A stretch of 8,577 bases of DNA from Chloroflexia bacterium (GTDB lineage Bacteria > Chloroflexota > Chloroflexia > Thermomicrobiales > UBA6265). The position numbers and the translations under genes are program-made. Location of the stretch: contig JACCYK010000094.1 of assembly GCA_013696525.1 (NCBI GenBank), forward strand, positions 1 to 8,577. Reading direction: 5' to 3'. Shown here piece after piece: positions 1 through 4,945 of this stretch (the first letter of the stretch is position 1; each line of letters begins with the position of its first letter). Under the pieces are notes generated by a model, which saw only the letters and a list, made by a program, of their open reading frames with translations, ran no database searches and was not told the DNA's origin.

Positions 1-1031
1 CGATAGAGGACCGCTGCCAGCTCCACCGCGAGCGATTCGCCGGCCGCGAGCGATCGCTGCGTTCGCGTCGTCGCCATGACCCTGGTGAGGCCGCCGGGAA
101 TGCTCGTGAACGGCTCGATCGCCATCGTGTAGACCCCTTTGTACCAGGGGAAGCCGGCCGAGGCGTGCATCTCCTGCCAGTACCAGGCGAAGGGGAAAAC
201 ATCCACGGGCCAGACCATTCCGACACCGATGCCTAGCTCCGTGTTGGTCACGCCATACCAGCCGTGACTGCCGGGGAAATCGCGGAAGAAGCCCATCAGT
301 TGCCGGGGCGGACCGCCGGCGGCGGGAACCACGGAGAGGTCGCTCTCGACCCCGTCTCGCTCGCCCCGTGGCCAGGGAAAGGTCCCGTTGGGTTGGAGCG
401 GGTTGTACAGGCCGTCGGTCTCATCATCGGCCCAGACCGAGGCCGCATTGGTATCAATCCGGCAGGCGCCCGAGAGGAACGGCGCCCCGTAGGCCGGGTG
501 ATGCCCCCACATGTACTCCACCGGCTCGCCGCCCTCGTTCGTGATGCGTTCTCGCACCTGGAGCACGGGCCGGTCGCCCTCCAACCGCATTTCGCGCTCG
601 ATTCGGAACGGGCTACGCCGGAGCCGGGTCGAGAGGCGGATCGACGCCGCCTCGTCCACCGAAAGGACCTCATCGATGTCCCAGGCGCTGGTGGACGCCT
701 CGCCGTGGAAATTGTGCTCGACCCCCTGATACAAGCCGGCCTGGCCGCCATTGGGAAAGATCTCCTGCCAGCCGCCCTCGTAGGCGTCGCTCCAGGTCAC
801 CGCCGAGGAGAAAGCGGCCGCGGTTCCCCCCACCAGCGGTTGCAACCCCCAGGGGCTCTTCCAGAGCACATCGAGCCCCTCGGGCTTGGCGACCAGCCGG
901 TAGATGTCGGCCCCCTTCAACGGGATGACCGTCACCGCGATCGCATCGTTCTCCAGGAGCAGCGCTGGCACCCCCCGCTCAAGCTGGACCTCCGACACCC
1001 GGCAGCCCCGCGTTGTCACCATCACGCGCAT
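1..1031 (-). CDS. Aldose 1-epimerase-like (galactose-mutarotase-like) protein, 3' end cut by window edge
   Basis: The frame is open from an ATG at 1031 to the left edge (343 codons visible), so the C-terminus is missing; given mutarotase-like lengths of about 300-360 aa, little should be lost. The family catalyses alpha/beta interconversion of aldoses or binds related sugars in the cytosol. Visible features are GGWQEIFPNGG (86-96), EHNFHGE (105-111), a GHHPAYG histidine segment (176-182) and AIEPF with Glu306, which sits where the mutarotase catalytic glutamate is expected. No signal peptide is seen. The start is ambiguous. GGAAAGG abuts the ATG at 1031, but lies 9 nt from a second in-frame ATG at 1022, which is the better-spaced choice. 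It follows the HxlR gene on the same strand after 80 bp and may be co-transcribed. The family call is firm; the sugar substrate is unknown. Confidence 0.85.
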   Translation of the reverse strand, partial: MRVMVTTRGCRVSEVQLERGVPALLLENDAIAVTVIPLKGADIYRLVAKPEGLDVLWKSPWGLQPLVGGTAAAFSSAVTWSDAYEGGWQEIFPNGGQAGLYQGVEHNFHGEASTSAWDIDEVLSVDEAASIRLSTRLRRSPFRIEREMRLEGDRPVLQVRERITNEGGEPVEYMWGHHPAYGAPFLSGACRIDTNAASVWADDETDGLYNPLQPNGTFPWPRGERDGVESDLSVVPAAGGPPRQLMGFFRDFPGSHGWYGVTNTELGIGVGMVWPVDVFPFAWYWQEMHASAGFPWYKGVYTMAIEPFTSIPGGLTRVMATTRTQRSLAAGESLAVELAAVLY

Positions 1032-1032
1032 C

Positions 1033-1058
1033 CTTTCCGAGTCGGGAGTCGGGGAAAG
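1033..1058 (-). promoter_or_regulatory. Inverted repeat over the epimerase-like gene's ribosome binding site
   Basis: CTTTCC (1033-1038) and GGAAAG (1053-1058) are perfect complements separated by 14 nt, and that loop is exactly two GAGTCGG heptamers. In the minus-strand transcript the 3' arm is the Shine-Dalgarno-like GGAAAGG of the downstream gene. The hairpin would therefore hide the ribosome binding site. The stem is only 6 bp, so its effect is inferred. Confidence 0.35.
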
Positions 1059-1127
1059 TAAAACCTCGGGCATCCGCGTCGTCAAGGCTCCAGCATCCGT
1101 GGGATCCCGTCTTACGACTCACGACTC
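1039..1127. repeat. Two tandem heptamer pairs in inverted orientation
   Basis: GAGTCGG occurs twice in tandem at 1039-1052. ACGACTC, the complement of GAGTCGT, occurs twice in tandem at 1114-1127. The two 14-nt blocks are inverted copies matching at 12 of 14 positions and enclose 61 nt, so they could form a long-range stem. The right block encodes the last residues and part of the stop codon of the HxlR gene (ESRES), so the repeat has become part of that reading frame. It looks like a short dispersed repeat family, but only this locus is visible. Confidence 0.55.
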
Positions 1128-1783
1128 TCGTCCGGCCGGGGCGGGATTTGGAAGACTTCCACCAGCCGATCGAGCAGGGCGGGGTCGCCGGTGAGGCGAA
1201 TGCTGCCGCTGGCGATTGCTTCGGCGGGTCTAAGCTCGCCGGCCAGTAAGCCGCGAATCGCCGGTCCCGCTTCGATGACGAGATCGGCGTCCGGGTACGG
1301 TCCGGCGTCGGATTCGAGCCGGCTGTCCTCGACGCGGGCATTGATGACAACATCACCGAAGCGCAGCTCGTAGCTGGCCCGTACGCCGCGGGCGGCCTCG
1401 GGCTGAAAGGTGGCGCACAAGGCCATGACCAGCGAGTCGGCGGTCAGGATCTCCTCGGGTCGTGGCTCTCCGAGCGATTGCGCCCCCCAGCGGCCAAGCC
1501 TGAGCACGATGTCTTCCAGCTCGCCGCCGTACGCGGTCAGCTCGTAGACGACGCCGGCGGCCGGCCGGGGGAGCACGCGGCGCTGGACGATGTCGGACCG
1601 CTCCAACTCCTTGAGCCGGGCCGAGAGGATGTTGGTCGCGATCCGCGGCAACCCCCGGCGTAGCTCGGTGAACCGCTTTGGGCCAACCAGCAGATCGCGC
1701 ACGATGAGCAGCGCCCAGCGCTCGCCCACCAGCTCCAGCGCCCGCGCCAGCCCGCAATACTGGCCACACGTTCGCCCCGCCAC
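1112..1783 (-). CDS. HxlR-family transcriptional regulator with C-terminal SCP2-like domain
   Basis: This 223-aa protein has an N-terminal winged-helix HxlR domain (about residues 8-105). Recognisable parts are ALELVGERWALLIVRDLL, GPKRFTELRRGLP and the LSARLKELE recognition region. A C-terminal segment (about 125-215) ending in SGSIRLTGDPALLDRLVEVF resembles SCP2 sterol-carrier domains, a known fusion in this family. Cys10, just before the first helix, aligns with the redox-sensing Cys6 of Bacillus YodB; Cys6 here is a second candidate thiol. I chose GTG at 1783 because AGGGGA lies 7 nt upstream and the product then begins AGRTCGQYCGLARALEL, as family members do. ATGs at 1813 and 1831 are in frame but lack a ribosome binding site and fall in the promoter region. 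It is divergent from the VOC gene, so it probably controls that promoter and its own. Confidence 0.88.
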   Translation of the reverse strand: MAGRTCGQYCGLARALELVGERWALLIVRDLLVGPKRFTELRRGLPRIATNILSARLKELERSDIVQRRVLPRPAAGVVYELTAYGGELEDIVLRLGRWGAQSLGEPRPEEILTADSLVMALCATFQPEAARGVRASYELRFGDVVINARVEDSRLESDAGPYPDADLVIEAGPAIRGLLAGELRPAEAIASGSIRLTGDPALLDRLVEVFQIPPRPDESRES

Positions 1784-1816
1784 GCTCCCGTCCCCTGTCA
1801 CCTTTGCTACCATATG

Positions 1817-1844
1817 TGCTTGACAAAGCATAGCATAGTTGCTT
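1817..1844. promoter_or_regulatory. Candidate HxlR operator: three TGCTT/AAGCA half-sites
   Basis: TGCTT (1817-1821), AAGCA (1826-1830) and TGCTT (1840-1844) form two overlapping inverted repeats with spacers of 4 and 9 nt. The first straddles the -35 hexamer. The second fills the spacer between -35 and -10. This is where a repressor would block RNA polymerase, and the divergent HxlR gene is the obvious candidate ligand. The half-sites are seen directly; binding is inferred. Confidence 0.5.
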
Positions 1845-1849
1845 ATAAC
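1820..1849 (+). promoter_or_regulatory. Sigma70-type promoter for the VOC-to-MATE gene row
   Basis: A perfect TTGACA (1820-1825) is followed after 18 nt by TATAAC (1844-1849), which matches 5 of 6 consensus bases. The stretch 1830-1885 is much more AT-rich than the rest of the window. Transcription would begin near 1856, giving a leader of about 130 nt before the VOC start codon. On the opposite strand CTGACA (1853-1858) with TATGCT (1832-1837) is a poorer promoter candidate for the HxlR gene, because its spacer is only 15 nt. Confidence 0.65.
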
Positions 1850-1883
1850 CAGTGTCAGTATATAGGACTTATGTTCTAATTAA

Positions 1884-1956
1884 TGCCGGCTCGACGCCGC
1901 CGGCAGATGCAAGGTCGCATTGATGCCGGCGCCAGCCCCCTGGTCTCGTGGCATCA
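1884..1956 (+). promoter_or_regulatory. Structured 5' leader with alternative stems upstream of the VOC gene
   Basis: Four complementary segments lie between the promoter and the start codon. TGCCGGC (1884-1890) pairs with GCCGGCA (1899-1905). That same GCCGGCA can instead pair with TGCCGGC at 1924-1930. TGATGCC (1921-1927) pairs perfectly with GGCATCA (1950-1956), with a nested CCAG/CTGG stem (1932-1943). The 1:2, 2:3, 3:4 order is attenuator-like. No U-tract follows the last stem, so this is not a classic intrinsic terminator. GCCGGC is a common word in this GC-rich DNA, so chance is possible. Confidence 0.35.
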
Positions 1957-1987
1957 TCGGCGAACGCATTATCTATCGGAGGTCACT

Positions 1988-2361
1988 ATGCTAGGCAACA
2001 CCGACGCCGTCGCAAGTCTCGCGGTCAAGGATCTGGCCGTCGCCAGGCAGTTCTACACCGGCATCCTCGGCTTGACGGAATCCGGCGGCGATGGGGAAGA
2101 GCTACTGACCCTCAAGAGTGGGAGCTCCGAGTTTAATGTCTATCGCTCGCAATACGCCGGCACCAACCAGGCCACGGCCATGACCTGGGCGGTCGCAACG
2201 TTGACGAGACGGTGCGGGCGCTCAAGGCCAAGGGCGTCGCCGTCGAGCACTATGACATGCCGGGCATGACGCGCGAGGGCGATATCCACATCGCCGGCGA
2301 GATGCGGATCGCCTGGTTCAAGAACCCGGACGGCAACATCCTCAACCTGATCAATCGCTAA
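1988..2361 (+). pseudogene. VOC/glyoxalase-family protein, interrupted by a one-base frameshift
   Basis: The ATG at 1988 has GGAGG (1978-1982) 5 nt upstream. The product opens with MLGNTDAVASLAVKDLAVA, followed by the YRSQYAGTN segment typical of small VOC proteins of the glyoxalase/bleomycin-resistance group. The frame stays homologous to about 2194 (TWAV). It then continues in the next frame from 2197 with NVDETVRALKAKGVAVEHYD, DMPGMTREGDIHIAGEM and FKNPDGNILNLINR, stopping at 2359-2361. The span is 374 nt, one short of 125 codons, so one base is missing near 2195. Read unshifted, translation ends at 2269 with a nonsense tail. Restored, it would be a 124-aa metal-binding fold that dimerises to act on small molecules. 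There is no slippery heptamer suggesting programmed frameshifting. A sequencing deletion and a true mutation are both possible. Confidence 0.85.
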
Positions 2362-2370
2362 CGGTGGCCG

Positions 2371-2400
2371 CGGCGCGGCGCTGGCTGGGCCGGCGCCGCC
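2371..2400 (+). terminator. GC-rich hairpin after the VOC gene (weak terminator or processing stem)
   Basis: Just after the VOC stop, the left arm around 2372-2383 (GGCGCGGCGCTGG) can pair with CCGGCGCCGCC (2390-2400), with one bulge and one G-U pair. No T-tract follows, so it is a poor intrinsic terminator. It may only reduce read-through into the hydrolase gene. Confidence 0.25.
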
Positions 2401-2491
2401 CACACCCGTGGGGTCCGGGCTGGGCATGATCCGTGGCGTTTGACTCACGAGCGCCGACGTGCCCCGCTCCAGTGGATGGAGGATCGACGCG

Positions 2492-3691
2492 ATGCCTACC
2501 GGCGGCTTCTCGGCGGCGCGGCTTGACCGCATGCACGACGTCATGGCCGGCCAGGTCAAGCGCGGCGACGTCCCCGGCCTGGTCACCCTGGTCAGCCGGC
2601 GAGGCGAGCTTCATCTCGACGAGATCGGCACGAAGGCTGCCGGCGGCGGTGACCCGATGCGGCGCGACACGATCGTGCGGATCGACTCGCTGACCAAGCC
2701 GATCGCGGCCACGGCGGCGATGATCTTGGTCGAGGAATCGCGCCTCCGGCTGGACGATCCGGTCGACCACTGGCTGCCGGAGCTGGCCAATCGCCAGGTC
2801 CTGCGCGCGATCGACCGCCAGCTCGACGACACCGTGCCGGCACATCGGCCGATCACCCTCCGCGACCTGCTGACCTTTCGCTTAGGGTTCGGCATCGTGA
2901 TGGCGCCGCCGGACACCTACCCGATCCAGCGGGCCGTGCGCGAACTAGAAATCATGGGGATGGGGCCGCCGAAGCCGGCGACGCGGCACGACCCGGACGA
3001 GTGGCTGCGGCGGTTCGCGACACTGCCGCTGATGCACCAGCCAGGAGAGCGCTGGTTGTACAACTCCGGGTTCCAGGTGCTGGGCGTGCTGATCGCCCGC
3101 GCCGCCGGGCAGCCACTCGAAACGTTCCTCCGGCACCGGCTGTTCGAGCCGCTCGGCATGACCGACACCGGCTTCAGCCTGTCGCCGGAGAAGCTCGAAC
3201 GGCTGGCTCCCTGCTACGAAACCGACGCCGAGAGCGGAGCTTTGACGCTTCATGACGGGGTCAGCGACAGTCAGTGGAGCCAGCCACCCGCCTTCCCCAA
3301 TGCCGCCGGGCTGGTCTCGACCGCCGATGATCTCCTCGCCTTCGGCCGGATGATGCTCAACCAGGGCCCATTCGGCACCGAGCGCATCCTGTCGCGGCCC
3401 GCGGTCACGCTGATGACCACCGACCAGATCACCCCCGCGCAGAAGGCCGTATCCGATTTCTTTCCCGGCTTCTGGGACAACCGCGGCTGGGGATTCGGCC
3501 TCTCGGTCATCACCCGCCGTGACGATCTAGCGATGATCCCCGGCCGCTACGGCTGGAACGGCGGCTACGGCATGTCGTGGTACGTGGACCCCGCCGAGGA
3601 TCTGATCGGCATCCTCCTCTCTCAATGCCTGGGCGCCCCAACGATCAATACCGACTTCTGGACCGCGACCTACCAGGCGATCGCCGACTAA
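2492..3691 (+). CDS. Class C beta-lactamase-family serine hydrolase (PBP-like/esterase)
   Basis: This 399-aa cytosolic-looking protein has no signal peptide. It carries the active-site motif SLTK (Ser66, Lys69) and the second motif YNS at Tyr190, followed by GFQVLGVLIARAAG and FEPLGMTDTGF, which are hallmarks of the PF00144 serine hydrolases. ITLRDLLTFRLG (121-132) and GLVSTADDLLAFGRMM (273-288) also match. The third motif (KTG or HxG in classical members) appears to be replaced by GWNGGYGMSW (354-363), so true beta-lactam hydrolysis should not be assumed; esterase or peptidase-like activity is as likely. The start at 2492 is set by GGAGGA (2478-2483), 8 nt upstream; an in-frame ATG at 2459 has no such site. 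It lies 130 bp after the VOC gene and 33 bp before the next, which suggests co-transcription. Confidence 0.9.
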   Translation: MPTGGFSAARLDRMHDVMAGQVKRGDVPGLVTLVSRRGELHLDEIGTKAAGGGDPMRRDTIVRIDSLTKPIAATAAMILVEESRLRLDDPVDHWLPELANRQVLRAIDRQLDDTVPAHRPITLRDLLTFRLGFGIVMAPPDTYPIQRAVRELEIMGMGPPKPATRHDPDEWLRRFATLPLMHQPGERWLYNSGFQVLGVLIARAAGQPLETFLRHRLFEPLGMTDTGFSLSPEKLERLAPCYETDAESGALTLHDGVSDSQWSQPPAFPNAAGLVSTADDLLAFGRMMLNQGPFGTERILSRPAVTLMTTDQITPAQKAVSDFFPGFWDNRGWGFGLSVITRRDDLAMIPGRYGWNGGYGMSWYVDPAEDLIGILLSQCLGAPTINTDFWTATYQAIAD

Positions 3692-3724
3692 AACGATTCA
3701 CGTAGCCGAGAACGGAGAACCACG

Positions 3725-4270
3725 ATGACGGACAAGGAACCGGTGGCGGAACGACTCCTCACTGCCGACGAGACGCCGGCCACCGCCTGGGCCGCGGCAC
3801 GTGAGCGCCTGGAGGCCCCGAATACCTACTGGCTGGCGACGGTGCGGCCCGACGGCCGGCCGCATGTCGTGCCGTTACTGGCGATCTGGCTGGATAACAC
3901 CCTGTACTTCTGCGCCAGTGGCGCCTCCCGCAAGGCGAAGAATCTGGAACTTGACTCACACTGCGTGCTGTCGGCCAACAGCCTCACGCTGCCGGCGCTC
4001 GACCTCGTGCTTGAAGGCTCGGCCGTCAAGGTCAACGACGACACAACGCTCCAGCGCGTGGCCGATGCTTACAAGGTGATGATGGATTGGCCGGTCACGG
4101 TGCGCGACGGCGGATTCTACGGTGACAGCGCGCCGACCGCCGGCCCGCCCCCGTATTATGTCTATGAATTCACGCCCACGGTGGCGTTTGGCCTGCCCGG
4201 CACCGCCGGCACCGACAGCGCCGGGCAGGGACCAGCGGGGATGATCACACCCACCCGCTGGCACTTCTAG
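3725..4270 (+). CDS. PNPOx-like split-barrel flavin/F420-binding protein (first of two)
   Basis: This 181-aa protein belongs to the pyridoxamine-5'-phosphate-oxidase-like (FDOR) split-barrel superfamily. The first strands read YWLATVRPDGRPHVVPLLAIW (35-55, shown in part), the cofactor-phosphate region is SRKAKNLELD (68-77), and LVLEGSAVKV follows at 94-103. It ends in TPTRWHF, a C-terminus common in this subgroup. Members use FMN or F420 to reduce small molecules, or bind haem-related ligands; the cofactor cannot be decided from sequence alone. GGAGAA lies 5 nt before the ATG. It starts 33 bp after the hydrolase and is followed 59 bp later by a second, distantly related split-barrel gene. There is no signal peptide, so a cytosolic location is expected. 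Confidence 0.87.
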   Translation: MTDKEPVAERLLTADETPATAWAAARERLEAPNTYWLATVRPDGRPHVVPLLAIWLDNTLYFCASGASRKAKNLELDSHCVLSANSLTLPALDLVLEGSAVKVNDDTTLQRVADAYKVMMDWPVTVRDGGFYGDSAPTAGPPPYYVYEFTPTVAFGLPGTAGTDSAGQGPAGMITPTRWHF

Positions 4271-4329
4271 CGAACAAAAGACACCTAACGAGTCTGGCCA
4301 CACCCGCGATAACTCCCCGAGGAGGAGAC

Positions 4330-4773
4330 ATGCCTCGACCAGCGATGACCGATCAGGAACGCGAAGCATTCCTCGCCGAGCCGCGCATCGGCGTCTTGAG
4401 CGTTGCCAGCGGCAACGACCGGCCGCCACTCACCGTTCCCCTCTGGTACGGCTACGAGCCGGGCGGCAACCTCTCCTTCTTCACCGGAACGCGGGGTCGC
4501 AAAGCCCGCAAGACGGAGCTGATCCGCGCCGCGGGCGTCATCAGCCTCGTGGTGCAGCAAGAGGTAATGCCGTACAAGTACGTCACGGTCGAGGGCACGG
4601 TCATCCAGATCGACCGGCCACCGTCCGCTGATCAGGTGCTGGCCATCGCCCGCCGCTATTTGCCGGAGGACCAGGCGCGGGGCTTCGTCCAAGGGGAGCT
4701 GGCACACCCCGGGTCCGAGCTCGTGCTGTTCACGATCCGCCCCGGCCGCTGGCTGACCGCCGACTTCAGCTAG
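4330..4773 (+). CDS. PNPOx-like split-barrel protein (second, shorter)
   Basis: This 147-aa protein has the same overall fold as its upstream neighbour but belongs to a different subgroup. It shows PRIGVLSVASGNDRPPLTVPLWY (18-40, in part), then LSFFTGTRGRKARK (48-61), where the basic residues would contact the flavin or F420 phosphate. YKYVTVEGTV (82-91) and a C-terminal RPGRWLTADFS follow. Proteins of this kind are often annotated as F420- or FMN-dependent oxidoreductases acting on small molecules. A GAGGAGGAG run ends 2 nt before the ATG, with its GAGGAG core about 5 nt away. There is little sequence similarity between the two neighbours, so this is not a recent duplication. Substrate and cofactor are unassigned. 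Confidence 0.86.
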   Translation: MPRPAMTDQEREAFLAEPRIGVLSVASGNDRPPLTVPLWYGYEPGGNLSFFTGTRGRKARKTELIRAAGVISLVVQQEVMPYKYVTVEGTVIQIDRPPSADQVLAIARRYLPEDQARGFVQGELAHPGSELVLFTIRPGRWLTADFS

Positions 4774-4800
4774 CACCGCCGGCGGACTATCCACGCTCCT

Positions 4801-4822
4801 GGCGGGCAAGGGGATCCCCGCC
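4801..4822. other. Small hairpin in the gap before the MATE gene
   Basis: GGCGGG (4801-4806) complements CCCGCC (4817-4822), and the loop overlaps a 10-bp palindrome GGGGATCCCC (4810-4819). No T-tract follows. The 172-bp gap (4774-4945) shows no convincing -35/-10 pair; TAAAGT near 4851 is a poor -10. It may partly insulate the MATE gene from the upstream row. Confidence 0.2.
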
Positions 4823-4945
4823 GACCAGCTCGCCTCGCCACGGCCAACGTAAAGTACGCTTCGTCGCCGGCCCGTCGCCGCGACGGTGACGTATCATCCC
4901 ATCGGATCAGCGCGGTGGGCCGTGGCAGCGGGAGAGCGAGCGGAG

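Noticed and set aside
264..1061. Long plus-strand open frame (265 codons)
   Set aside because: It is antisense to the epimerase-like gene, whose protein matches a known family. GC-rich DNA opens the complementary frames, and the predicted product is Pro/Arg/His-rich with no recognisable domain.
1784..1831. Earlier HxlR starts at ATG 1831 and 1813
   Set aside because: Neither has a Shine-Dalgarno sequence, both fall in the promoter/operator region, and the extra residues are not family-like. They remain possible alternatives.
1883..1987. In-frame N-terminal extension of the VOC gene from ATG 1883
   Set aside because: There is no ribosome binding site at 1883, the residues are basic and unlike VOC proteins, and the ATG at 1988 has a good GGAGG and the family N-terminus.
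2191..2200. Programmed ribosomal frameshift in the VOC gene
   Set aside because: No slippery heptamer or downstream pseudoknot is evident at the junction, and VOC proteins are not known to use frameshifting; a plain one-base loss explains it.
4774..4851. Short open stretch after the second PNPOx gene, reading LLAGKGIPADQLASPRPT then stop
   Set aside because: It looks protein-like but has no start codon or ribosome binding site of its own and is too short to assign. It could be a remnant, but I cannot support it.
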